Below, piece after piece: positions 8,373 to 16,988 of a stretch of DNA of 64,000 nt; the first letter of the stretch is position 1, and each line of letters begins with the position of its first letter. The notes beneath the pieces are model-generated. The model was given only the letters and a program-made list of their open reading frames with translations. It did no database searches and had not been told where the DNA came from. Position numbers and translations under genes: made by a program. The DNA lies in assembly GCF_051201665.1 (NCBI RefSeq), contig NZ_CP179210.1:682001-746000 (forward strand), in the 5' to 3' direction. Source of the stretch: Psychrobium sp051201665 (GTDB lineage: Bacteria; Pseudomonadota; Gammaproteobacteria; Enterobacterales; Psychrobiaceae).

Positions 8373-9893
8373 ATGGGGATTATTTTGCGATTAATAGTAT
8401 CAATTTTGATTACACTGGCGTGTATGAAAGTGTCAGCAAGTGACATTAATCATCAAAAAGTAAATATTATATTTGCCAGTGAAATGCCTGAAATTCATGG
8501 TAATAAAGGACGTTATGCAAAATTGGCAACATTGCTTAAACAGCAACGTCAGGCTGATCGCAATACATTTTTCTTTTTCGGTGGTGACAGTTTAGGACCG
8601 AGTATTCTTGCATCATTTGATAAAGGCTCTCATATTATCGATTTACTAAACTCCCTTGAGCCTGATGCGATGGGAGTAAGTAAGCGCGAATTTAGCTTTT
8701 ATCCTGAAAATCTTTCTTTACGTGCCTACTATGCGACATTTCCAATTGTTGCTACTAATGTCATTGACGCAAAAACGGGCATTGACTTAGATGGAGTAGT
8801 GAATAGCACTATTACTGAACAAAATGGTATTACAATCGGATTTATGTCAATTATCGATAATGGTGTTTTGGAAGATTATACCTTCAATCAAATTTCCTTA
8901 ATTGACCCTCAACAAGCTATAAAAAGAGTAGCAACTGAACTTCGTGAGCAAGGTGCTGAACTTTTGGTATTGCAATATACCGGTTATTACCCGGAAATTA
9001 ATCAATTACTTGATGATGGAGTCATTGATTTAAGCTTACACAAAGATGAGAGTTACCAAGATGTTGATTATTCGTCTCGAACGTATAATCAGCGTGATGT
9101 ATTTATCAAGTCACCATCTGGGGTTGCGGTAATTTCATTAATTTTAGATAAAGAAAAACCGTCTAAAATTATTGACTATTCATACGATATTAAAGATTTA
9201 GACACTTATGTTCAGGATAAGTCTGTTGCAAAGCAGGTTGCTGGCCATGGAGGAAGATTGAAATCAATATTGTCAGTAGAAATTGGTAAATTTACAGTGC
9301 CAATCACGACGAAAAGAGCATTAGTTCGTAGCTCAGAGAACGCCTTTGGTAACTATGTTGCAGATAGTGTTAGAGAGTTCGCGAACGCACAAATTTCAAT
9401 TATCAATAGTGGTTCTATTCGCGGTGATCTCGATTACTCTGCTGGTAGTCCAATAACGCGTGAAACCATTGCCAATGAATTGCCGTTTCGAGGCATGATT
9501 GCGTTAATCGAAGTGAGTGGCGCTACCTTAGTGAGGGCGATGGAGAACGCAGTGAGTGCGCTGGATGTCTATAAAGGCCGATTTGCTCAGATCTCCGGCA
9601 TGGCAATTGTTTTTGACAGTCGTGAGCCTGTTGGACAACGTATTAAATCGATTAAAGTTAATGGGCAAGATATTAAACTTACCCAAATGTATACAGTAGC
9701 CACGACTGATTATTTAGTGTCGGGCGGCGACGGTTATGACGTATTTAAAAGTGTGAAGAAATTAGGTGCGAAGCATTTAGCTATTCGCCTAGTATCAGAC
9801 ATTGTTACCGATAATATTACCCGTGATAAAATGCTATCCCCCAGTGTCGATGGACGTTTAGTTGATATAAAAGCAAAAATTAATGAAAAATAA
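8373..9893 (+). CDS. 5'-nucleotidase/UshA-like periplasmic protein with altered metal-site motifs
   Basis: 506 residues with an N-terminal signal segment (ILRLIVSILITLACMKVSA) and two domains. Residues about 25-290 form a metallophosphoesterase-like domain: SEMPEIHGNKGRYAKLATLL, FFFGGDSLGPS and GVSKREFSF. Residues about 300-500 form the 5'-nucleotidase C-terminal domain, with IINSGSIRGD and the YTVATTDYLVSGGDGY loop that binds the base. The usual ligand motifs DxHGH, GNHEFD and the THxG histidine are not intact: Asp is missing before HG, GNHEFD is GVSKREFS, and the later His is Gln in LQYTGY. I recall a subfamily sharing GVxKREFS, so this may be a separate, possibly non-catalytic lineage. Its stop overlaps the next gene by 11 bases. 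Confidence 0.8.
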   Translation: MGIILRLIVSILITLACMKVSASDINHQKVNIIFASEMPEIHGNKGRYAKLATLLKQQRQADRNTFFFFGGDSLGPSILASFDKGSHIIDLLNSLEPDAMGVSKREFSFYPENLSLRAYYATFPIVATNVIDAKTGIDLDGVVNSTITEQNGITIGFMSIIDNGVLEDYTFNQISLIDPQQAIKRVATELREQGAELLVLQYTGYYPEINQLLDDGVIDLSLHKDESYQDVDYSSRTYNQRDVFIKSPSGVAVISLILDKEKPSKIIDYSYDIKDLDTYVQDKSVAKQVAGHGGRLKSILSVEIGKFTVPITTKRALVRSSENAFGNYVADSVREFANAQISIINSGSIRGDLDYSAGSPITRETIANELPFRGMIALIEVSGATLVRAMENAVSALDVYKGRFAQISGMAIVFDSREPVGQRIKSIKVNGQDIKLTQMYTVATTDYLVSGGDGYDVFKSVKKLGAKHLAIRLVSDIVTDNITRDKMLSPSVDGRLVDIKAKINEK

Positions 9894-11517
9894 TAAAATG
9901 GCGCCATCTGAAAATAAAGGCGATAAACAGCGGTATCGGCCTGTGCATTCGTCACTAAATACAGTATTTACATTGTCTTTTTCAATCGTGCTCGTTCTAA
10001 GTGCTATAGTGGCTTTGATCGCGTATGACCGATTAGCTGCATTTGAAGATTTGTTAGATGATACAACGGCTACTTCATTTCCGAAGGTGATGAGCTACGC
10101 CAAAATGTACAGTCAAGTGAATGAATTAACTTACGCGACTGATAGTTTTACCATCGCTAACACACAAGGCCAGCGACGAATTGCTTTTGATGATTTAAAA
10201 GCAAAAATTTCGGCAATCAGACCGTTAGTTATTGAGCTTGGTAATGCCCAGCGTTCATTAATTCAATTGGATGTTATTGCCCAAGAAATTGAAGCGTTGA
10301 ATGCGCTAATAGAAGAACGGCTGAGTATTAGTGACCTGTTGAAACAACAGCAACGGACTGTTTATCGTATTCATGACATTGCGATTCATGATGAAGAATT
10401 AGCCCATAATGACTTTGCGTATACGGTCAGCAGATTAGTAATAATGGCCGAAAAAGGGCTATCGTTTAAACGCCTCAATCGTATAAAAAATACTTCAAGA
10501 ATTATCACCAAATTTTATAATCGCTCTATCGAAAAGTTAAACTTTGAAGATTCTCAAAAGCTACTGTTAAGTGATCTTTATGAAGGATTAGTTGGAACTG
10601 ATGGCGCAATGGCATTGAAAATTCAATCGCTCCGTGTGCTTGGCCGAACGCGCGGACGTGCAGATTTTGTGCGAAACCTAGTGATCGATTATGCCAGATT
10701 TGCTGAATACGAGTCTTTTAAGTACAAGGGGACAGTACTTGAAGATATTAAAGACTTTTCGGAGACTGTCGATGTTCAAACTAAAACCTTAGGTAGTGCA
10801 GTCATTTGTACCTTTGGCGTTATTATTATTATTGTGTTTTATATTCAGCGTCGTGTGATCAGACGTTTAGTGCTGCTCAATAAAAAAGTGGTTTCACGTT
10901 TAGCTGGCGATGCTATTGATTTAAAAGTTGGTGGTAAAGATGAAATTACTGTAATAGCCAAGTCATTTGAAGAGTTTGCTCAAACTATTGAGCGTCAAAA
11001 ACAAGAACTCTTAAAGTCTTCTCTTACCGATGGTCTAACTAATATTGCTAATCGTCGAGGGCTAGACAAAGCATTTAAAAACTTATTGTTATCTGCTCAG
11101 CGGCAAAAATGGCCAATATCGATATTAATGATGGATATTGATAATTTTAAAACCTATAACGATTTTTATGGTCACGTTGCTGGTGACGAATGTCTGCAAA
11201 AAATAGCTAGTGCCCTAACATCAGTGATGCGACGCCCTGAAGACTTCGTTGCGCGTTATGGCGGGGAGGAATTTGTTTGTTTATTACCAAATACGCCACT
11301 AAAAGGGGCGCAGATTGTCGCAGATTGTATTATAGAGCAGCTTGAGCTCGATAGTATTCCTCATGAACGCAGTGATGTGGCTAAACATGTTACCCTAAGC
11401 ATTGGTATTGCGGTTTACACCTCAGAGAAAGAAGAGACAAGTGATAGCCTATTAAAGCTCGCTGATACAGCATTGTATCGCGCTAAAAAACACGGCAAGA
11501 ACCGCTACTCTAATTAA
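9883..11517 (+). CDS. Membrane-bound diguanylate cyclase (HAMP-GGDEF)
   Basis: 544 residues: a first transmembrane helix at about residues 28-50, a long helical periplasmic sensor (about 50-300), a second helix (AVICTFGVIIIIVFYI), a HAMP segment, then a GGDEF domain. The active-site loop is RYGGEEF and the inhibitory I-site RPED lies five residues before it, so both synthesis of c-di-GMP and product feedback are predicted. The start lies inside the end of the nucleotidase-like gene (shared ATGAAAAATAATAA region), so the two are translationally coupled. A plausible reading is that the periplasmic protein feeds a signal to the cyclase; that is inference only. Confidence 0.9.
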   Translation: MKNNKMAPSENKGDKQRYRPVHSSLNTVFTLSFSIVLVLSAIVALIAYDRLAAFEDLLDDTTATSFPKVMSYAKMYSQVNELTYATDSFTIANTQGQRRIAFDDLKAKISAIRPLVIELGNAQRSLIQLDVIAQEIEALNALIEERLSISDLLKQQQRTVYRIHDIAIHDEELAHNDFAYTVSRLVIMAEKGLSFKRLNRIKNTSRIITKFYNRSIEKLNFEDSQKLLLSDLYEGLVGTDGAMALKIQSLRVLGRTRGRADFVRNLVIDYARFAEYESFKYKGTVLEDIKDFSETVDVQTKTLGSAVICTFGVIIIIVFYIQRRVIRRLVLLNKKVVSRLAGDAIDLKVGGKDEITVIAKSFEEFAQTIERQKQELLKSSLTDGLTNIANRRGLDKAFKNLLLSAQRQKWPISILMMDIDNFKTYNDFYGHVAGDECLQKIASALTSVMRRPEDFVARYGGEEFVCLLPNTPLKGAQIVADCIIEQLELDSIPHERSDVAKHVTLSIGIAVYTSEKEETSDSLLKLADTALYRAKKHGKNRYSN

Positions 11518-11734
11518 ATGGTAGTTACTTCACGTTAATTTCGTCCTGGGCTAAAGTGATATTGTCTCCAATTGTCATCGTTCGTGTCTTATTTATAGTA
11601 TTGATAAATATAAGAAATATGTTTGATGTCAGCGTTTCCCAATGACTGAATAGTTTACCTGTGAAAAACTAACAGTATTAACCATGTCAGATACTGATAA
11701 AATATACTTGAAATTTACTATAAAGATTATAAGA

Positions 11735-11765
11735 TGACGCTTCGTCAAAGTTTGACGAAGCGTCA
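11735..11765. promoter_or_regulatory. Double operator for the adjacent TetR regulator
   Basis: Two 13-bp imperfect palindromes, TGACGCTTCGTCA (11735-11747) and TGACGAAGCGTCA (11753-11765), sit 18 bp apart centre to centre, and together form a larger 31-bp inverted repeat. A third site, TGACGATTCGTCA, lies before the RND gene at 12592-12604. The shared pattern TGACGNNNCGTCA at both promoters of one locus argues strongly for the operator of the TetR protein encoded between them. Confidence 0.8.
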
Positions 11766-11796
11766 AAAGCTAAGGGCGGCTTTAGCCGTTGTTTCA

Positions 11797-12567
11797 ATGA
11801 TGCAAAAATGTGATAGCAATAATAACCCTAAATGTTTTATTCGTAAGGCGTTAACTAAACGCGAACAAAACGTCATAAACCGTGAATTAGAGCTACTTGA
11901 TGTAGCTGAAAAGATCATGGCTCATGAAGGGTTTTCAGGATTGACAATGGACAAACTAGTGGCTGCTTGTGATTATTCAAAAGGCACTGTTTATAACCAT
12001 TTCGCTAACAAGGAAGACTTGTTTTGTGCACTCTCAATCAAAGGAATGAGATTTATTATTTCCTTAGTAAAAAGAGCAGTAACAATGCAAGGTAACTCTC
12101 GCGAAAAGTGTTTAGCCATCGTTTATGCTCAGCAGTTACACAGTCAAATGCATGCGACCGCGTCATTTTGTGTTTTGATGGTGAAGACGCCGGCGGTACT
12201 AGAAAAAGCTAGCGTAGGGCGTATCGCTATTCAACGGGAGCTGGATATGGAAATTACGCTACTAGTTGATAAGCTTATCGAACAAGCGGCCGATTGTGGT
12301 GATTTGACGCTCAATAAGCGAGAAGAGGTCAATGGTATTTGTTTTGCGCTATGGTCGATGTCTTTTGGTTCTAGCGCTATTTTAGCCAGTGATCAAGATG
12401 CAGAGGCCGTGGCTAGACTTGATATGTTTAATGCATTATTGTTTAACATGAATGTGTTACTAGATGGTTTAAAGTGGCTGCCATTGAGCGATGAATTGGA
12501 TTATCAAGCGACTTGGCTACGCATTGGAAATGAAGTTTTTGCCGCAGAGGTTGCAGCGTTGAGTTAA
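11797..12567 (+). CDS. TetR/AcrR regulator of the RND export operon
   Basis: About 256 residues from the ATG pair at 11797/11800. The N-terminal HTH is ELELLDVAEKIMAHEGFSGL followed by TMDKLVAACDYSKGTVYNHF, the classic TetR DNA-binding helix; the rest is a ligand-binding helical domain. The frame is open from an ATG at 11734, but that start would lie on top of the operator palindromes and would add a basic N-terminal stretch, so I prefer the internal start, although its ribosome-binding site is weak. The operators at its own 5' end and before the RND gene suggest autorepression and control of the three downstream genes. Confidence 0.88.
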   Translation: MMQKCDSNNNPKCFIRKALTKREQNVINRELELLDVAEKIMAHEGFSGLTMDKLVAACDYSKGTVYNHFANKEDLFCALSIKGMRFIISLVKRAVTMQGNSREKCLAIVYAQQLHSQMHATASFCVLMVKTPAVLEKASVGRIAIQRELDMEITLLVDKLIEQAADCGDLTLNKREEVNGICFALWSMSFGSSAILASDQDAEAVARLDMFNALLFNMNVLLDGLKWLPLSDELDYQATWLRIGNEVFAAEVAALS

Positions 12568-12591
12568 CGCTGCTTTTTATTTGAACTTAAG

Positions 12592-12604
12592 TGACGATTC
12601 GTCA
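12592..12604. promoter_or_regulatory. Third TGACGNNNCGTCA operator, upstream of the RND gene
   Basis: TGACGATTCGTCA lies 17 bp before the RND start codon. It has the same half-sites as the pair at 11735-11765. Its position between promoter and ribosome-binding site would suit repression of the export operon. Confidence 0.75.
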
Positions 12605-12621
12605 ATTTAGGGGTAAGAATC

Positions 12622-14964
12622 ATGAAACGTTTATGGCTTGAAGTCGTAATTAAAAAACCGTGGTTAATGTTGTTGTTTGGCATTGTTTTTTTTGTAGTGG
12701 CTGGAATGGGCGGCCAAAATTTGTATTTTCGAGGCGACTATAAAGTCTTCTTCGGGAGTGAAAATCCTCAGTTAATTGCATTTGAAAAGATGCAGGGTAT
12801 TTTTAATAAAAATGAAAATGCCAATATCATCATTGCGCCTAAATCAGGTGATGTTTTTAATAAAAATACACTTCAACTCATAAAAGAGTTAACCGATGAG
12901 TCTTGGCAAACTCCTCGCTCGACACGTGTTGACTCATTATCTAATTATCAACATACCTGGGCAGAAGAAGATGATCTGATCGTTGAAGATCTCGTTATGG
13001 ACATCGAATCAATGACCCCGCAGGCGATAGCTAGAGCCAAGAGTATTGCTACGTCAGAGCCCAACTTAGTGAAGCGTATTGTTTCTGAAAATGGCGAAGT
13101 TGCTGTTATTAGCGTTACGGTACAATTACCCGATGGTGATAACCCCGAAACAGCAGGCGAAGCGGCGTTAGCGGTGATGGAAATTGCTAAGTCTATTACT
13201 GATTTAACGGACAGCTTCAAAGAGAAATACCCTGATCATGAGTTCTATCATACAGGTATTGTCTTCATGAATGACTCCTTTGCTACAGAAGCGCAAAAAG
13301 ATGCGAGTACGTTAGTGCCCCTGATGTTCTTGATGGTCATTATTATTCTATGGGTTTTACTGCGCTCTTTTACGGGAACCTTCGCCACGCTGATTATTAT
13401 TATCGTTTCTATTGCTGCGACCATGGGTATTTCAGGATGGATGGGATATTTCTTAAGTACGGCAACAGTGAATGTACCAACTATGGTAATGACGCTCGCC
13501 GTTGCCGATTGTGTGCATGTCATTTCATCAATGCTATATGCAATGAGGCAGGGACAAACGAAAGAGCAGGCGCTTGAGTACAGCATGAATCTCAATCTAA
13601 TGCCTATTTTTATTACCTCAGCGACAACTGCAATTGGTTTCTTGACGTTAAATTTCTCTGATGTTCCGGTATTGGCAGACTTAGGTAATTTAACAGCCTT
13701 AGGTGTCATGATTGCTTTTGTATTGTCAGTCACTTTATTACCAGCAATTTTGACAATATTACCCATGCGCGCAGTTAAAGTAACCACGGGGAAAAGTCAT
13801 TGGATCGAGCGCTTAGGTGACACGGTTATTGATAATCATCGCAAATTATTGCCAATTTCTTTAATTGTTATGGTGATTGCGATAACGGCGACCTTTAACA
13901 ATAATGTGAATGACATTGCCACCGATTACTTTGATGAAAGTACCGCGTTTAGACAGTCAACTGATTTCCAGCAGGAAAACATAAGTGGTATGTCGACTAT
14001 TGATTTCGCGCTTTATAGTGACGAAGCATCAGGGCTTAATAAGCCAGAAATGTTGAAAACAGTCGACGCCTTTAGCAACTGGTTACGTGAGCAACCAGAA
14101 GTTGATCACGTATTAACTATTAGTGATACCTTCAAGCGTTTAAATAAGAATATGCACGGCGATGACGAATCATACTATCGTTTACCGCAAGATAGAGAGC
14201 TGTCGGCACAGTACTTGTTGTTGTATGAGATGTCACTGCCATACGGTCTTGATCTGAATAATCAAATCAATATTGATAAGTCTGCAACCCGTATCACCGC
14301 AATTTTGCAAAACCTTGGTAGTGTCGAATTTACTGAGTTTGAACAACGTACTCAGCAATGGATAGCTCAAAATGCACCAACCTTGCGTATGGCTGCTGCT
14401 AGCCCTAACTTAATGTTCGCTCATATTGGCCAACAGAATATGAGCAGTATGCTGATAGGGACTTTATTCGCCCTTGTCTTGATCTCTGGGTTATTAGTGT
14501 TTGCATTGCGTTCATGGCGCTTAGGGGCAATCAGTTTAATCCCAAACCTAGTGCCAGCGTGTATCGGTTTTGGTATCTGGGGAATGTATTCTGGTGAAAT
14601 CAACATGGGACTATCTGTCGTATTAAGTATGACTTTAGGTATTATTGTCGACGATACCGTACATTTTCTAAGTAAATATCAACATGCCAAGAATGAAGGT
14701 AAATCAACACAAGATAGTATCCGTTATTCCTTTGCCAGTGTTGGTCAAGCATTGTGGATAACAACGCTCGTGTTAGCAATCGGTTTCTCAATTCTAGCGT
14801 TGTCGTCGTTTAGACTTAATGCCGATATGGGGCTGCTAACCGCAATAATTATTGTGGCGGCGCTGGTTGTCGATTTCTTATTCTTACCAGCCTATTTACT
14901 ATGGTTAGATAAAACGTCAAATTCAGAAAAATCACAAGGAGCAAGCGATGAACAAGCTGCATAA
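12622..14964 (+). CDS. RND superfamily exporter (MMPL type)
   Basis: 780 residues with the duplicated RND layout: one transmembrane helix at residues 13-32, a large periplasmic loop (about 35-225), five helices (about 230-400), a helix near 410, a second periplasmic loop, and five C-terminal helices (about 610-765). ATVNVPTMVMTLAVADCVHV and LSVVLSMTLGIIVDDTVHFL are the paired TM4-like segments with the acidic proton-relay residues (D in AVADCVH and DD in IVDDTVHF). It belongs to the MMPL/HpnN-like group rather than the AcrB group, and no membrane-fusion protein is encoded. It overlaps the next gene by 17 bases. The likely role is moving a hydrophobic substrate out of the inner membrane. Confidence 0.9.
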   Translation: MKRLWLEVVIKKPWLMLLFGIVFFVVAGMGGQNLYFRGDYKVFFGSENPQLIAFEKMQGIFNKNENANIIIAPKSGDVFNKNTLQLIKELTDESWQTPRSTRVDSLSNYQHTWAEEDDLIVEDLVMDIESMTPQAIARAKSIATSEPNLVKRIVSENGEVAVISVTVQLPDGDNPETAGEAALAVMEIAKSITDLTDSFKEKYPDHEFYHTGIVFMNDSFATEAQKDASTLVPLMFLMVIIILWVLLRSFTGTFATLIIIIVSIAATMGISGWMGYFLSTATVNVPTMVMTLAVADCVHVISSMLYAMRQGQTKEQALEYSMNLNLMPIFITSATTAIGFLTLNFSDVPVLADLGNLTALGVMIAFVLSVTLLPAILTILPMRAVKVTTGKSHWIERLGDTVIDNHRKLLPISLIVMVIAITATFNNNVNDIATDYFDESTAFRQSTDFQQENISGMSTIDFALYSDEASGLNKPEMLKTVDAFSNWLREQPEVDHVLTISDTFKRLNKNMHGDDESYYRLPQDRELSAQYLLLYEMSLPYGLDLNNQINIDKSATRITAILQNLGSVEFTEFEQRTQQWIAQNAPTLRMAAASPNLMFAHIGQQNMSSMLIGTLFALVLISGLLVFALRSWRLGAISLIPNLVPACIGFGIWGMYSGEINMGLSVVLSMTLGIIVDDTVHFLSKYQHAKNEGKSTQDSIRYSFASVGQALWITTLVLAIGFSILALSSFRLNADMGLLTAIIIVAALVVDFLFLPAYLLWLDKTSNSEKSQGASDEQAA

Positions 14965-15742
14965 AATATTTACTATATCAGCAATAGGGTTAAGTCTGAT
15001 AGCCGGTTCAGCTATTGCACAGACTGCACAAGAAAAGGGGCTAGCAATTGCTAAAGAGCGCAAGGCTCGAGACATTGGTTGGGGCGATTCAACCGCTAAA
15101 GCACAAATGATTTTGCGCAATGCCAAAGGGCAAGAAACAGTGCGTAAAATGAAGATAAAATCGCTTGAAGTGGCTGACGATGGCGATAAAGCGCTGACTA
15201 TTTTTCAACAACCTCGTGACGTAAAAGGTACGGCGTTCTTGAGCTTCTCTCACGCTGTTAAGTCTGATGAGCAATGGATGTACTTACCAGCGCTTAAACG
15301 GGTTAAACGCATCGCTTCACGAAACAAGTCTGGGCCATTTATGGGCAGTGAGTTTGCATTTGAAGATTTGAGCTCGTTTGAAATTGAAAAGTATACCTAC
15401 AAATTTTTACGTGATGAAATCATCAATGGTGAACTATCGTATGTTGTTGAACTAGATCCTGTTGATAAAAACTCGGGTTATACTCGTCAAATTATTTGGA
15501 TGGATCACTCACATTACCGTGCGCATAAGATTGAGTTCTATGATCGTAAAAATAGTTTACTTAAGACACTGACTTTTTCAGATTACAAATTGTATTTAGA
15601 CAAATACTGGCGTTCACACAAACAGAATATGACGAACAATCAAACTAAAAAGAGCACAGATTATCTGATTGAAGAGCTAGCATTTGATACAGGTCTTAAC
15701 ACTAAAGACTTTAACAAGGCGACGTTAAAGAGAGCTAGATAA
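14948..15742 (+). CDS. Outer-membrane lipoprotein-sorting (LolA-like) periplasmic protein
   Basis: 264 residues with a signal peptide (KIFTISAIGLSLIAGSAIAQ). The mature part resembles the LolA/LolB-like family annotated as outer membrane lipoprotein-sorting protein: RDIGWGDSTAKAQMILRNA near the start, then the DEQWMYLPALKRVKRIAS and KSGPFMGSEFAFEDLS motifs characteristic of the group that partners MMPL transporters. It would shuttle a lipid-like ligand across the periplasm between the RND protein and the outer membrane. It overlaps the genes on both sides (17 bases upstream, one base downstream), so the three are one translation unit. Confidence 0.85.
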   Translation: MNKLHKIFTISAIGLSLIAGSAIAQTAQEKGLAIAKERKARDIGWGDSTAKAQMILRNAKGQETVRKMKIKSLEVADDGDKALTIFQQPRDVKGTAFLSFSHAVKSDEQWMYLPALKRVKRIASRNKSGPFMGSEFAFEDLSSFEIEKYTYKFLRDEIINGELSYVVELDPVDKNSGYTRQIIWMDHSHYRAHKIEFYDRKNSLLKTLTFSDYKLYLDKYWRSHKQNMTNNQTKKSTDYLIEELAFDTGLNTKDFNKATLKRAR

Positions 15743-16953
15743 TGAAACGATTAAGCACACTAGCTTTTGCATTAAGCGGCTTAATCGCAACCAGTAGCTT
15801 TGCCGAGACGCAAGTGTCGGTAAAAGCTGCTGCTGATTATCGCTTATATACTCAAGATGCTTTATATTCACAGCAAGTTGATAAACAGTTTTCGATGTTT
15901 ATCGAGCCTGAAATTTACCATAGCTGGAATGACGATTTAGATAGCGTTACGTTTAAACCGTTTTACCGCTGGGATAACGAAGATGATGAACGTAGCCACG
16001 GTGATATTCGTGAATTGATGTGGCTTCATGTTGGCGAAGATTGGGAGTTACGCACGGGTATTGGCAGCGTATTTTGGGGACAAACTGAGTCGGCACATTT
16101 AGTCGATGTCATTAATCAAACTGATGCCGTTGAAGCGGTTGACGGCGAAGATAAATTGGGTCAGCCGATGATTAATTTAACCTTGGTTCGTGACTGGGGT
16201 AATTTGGATTTGTTTGTGCTACCAGGGTTTCGTGAGCGAACTTTTGCTGGCGAAAATGGGCGCTTACGTGCACCTTTCATTGTCGATACTGACAACGTTA
16301 TATATCAATCGACTGACGAAGAACATCACGTCGACTTTGCGGCGCGTTGGAGCCACAGCATTGATATTTGGGAACTTGGGTTGTCTTATTTTGATGGTAC
16401 TTCGCGCGATGCCGATTTGCTATTGTATGTTGACAATGAGATAGGCACATTTAGACCTTTCTATCGTCAAATGAATCAAGTGGGGCTTGATGTGTTGGCT
16501 GTTGTTGACTCTTGGATTCTTAAATTTGAAGGGATTTCACGTCACTTTGATCATGCGCCACTTTATGAAGCTAACGATTATTTCGCAATGACCACAGGCT
16601 TTGAATACCCCTCGGTAGGCGTGTTTGATTCTGTGTGGGATATTGGCTGGTTAATGGAATATCAATTTGATGATCGTAAGGATAGCTCGCAAGCGCTAGG
16701 ACAAAACGATTTAATGTTGGGGGCACGCTTGGTATTAAACGACATTGATGGCACTGAAATACTCTTTGGTATGGTGCAAGATTTGGATCATTCGAGCACG
16801 CGTAGCGCATTTGTTGAAGCTTCCAGTCGTATTGACGATAACTGGAAGTGGCGTGTCGATGCGCGTATTTTCAGTGCCAATGAATTGAGTAACGTACTCT
16901 ATAACTTACGCAATGATGATAATGTTGAACTGAGTTTAGAATACTATTTCTAA
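15742..16953 (+). CDS. Outer-membrane beta-barrel protein of the RND operon
   Basis: 403 residues with a signal peptide (LSTLAFALSGLIATSSFA) and many alternating aromatic strands, ending NVELSLEYYF with a C-terminal Phe, the usual outer-membrane assembly signal. GIGSVFWGQTESAHLVDVIN resembles DUF1302-like barrels found beside MMPL transporters and LolA-like proteins. Its start shares one base with the stop of the upstream gene. The context suggests an outer-membrane acceptor or exit pore for the substrate carried by the RND/LolA-like pair. Confidence 0.75.
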   Translation: MKRLSTLAFALSGLIATSSFAETQVSVKAAADYRLYTQDALYSQQVDKQFSMFIEPEIYHSWNDDLDSVTFKPFYRWDNEDDERSHGDIRELMWLHVGEDWELRTGIGSVFWGQTESAHLVDVINQTDAVEAVDGEDKLGQPMINLTLVRDWGNLDLFVLPGFRERTFAGENGRLRAPFIVDTDNVIYQSTDEEHHVDFAARWSHSIDIWELGLSYFDGTSRDADLLLYVDNEIGTFRPFYRQMNQVGLDVLAVVDSWILKFEGISRHFDHAPLYEANDYFAMTTGFEYPSVGVFDSVWDIGWLMEYQFDDRKDSSQALGQNDLMLGARLVLNDIDGTEILFGMVQDLDHSSTRSAFVEASSRIDDNWKWRVDARIFSANELSNVLYNLRNDDNVELSLEYYF

Positions 16954-16988
16954 TTTAATCGATCGTTGAGGTTTATTCTCATTCTAAT

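Noticed and set aside
11734..11796. Upstream ATG of the TetR gene as the true start
   Set aside because: It would place 31 bp of paired operator within the coding region and adds an atypical basic extension. Kept as an alternative only.
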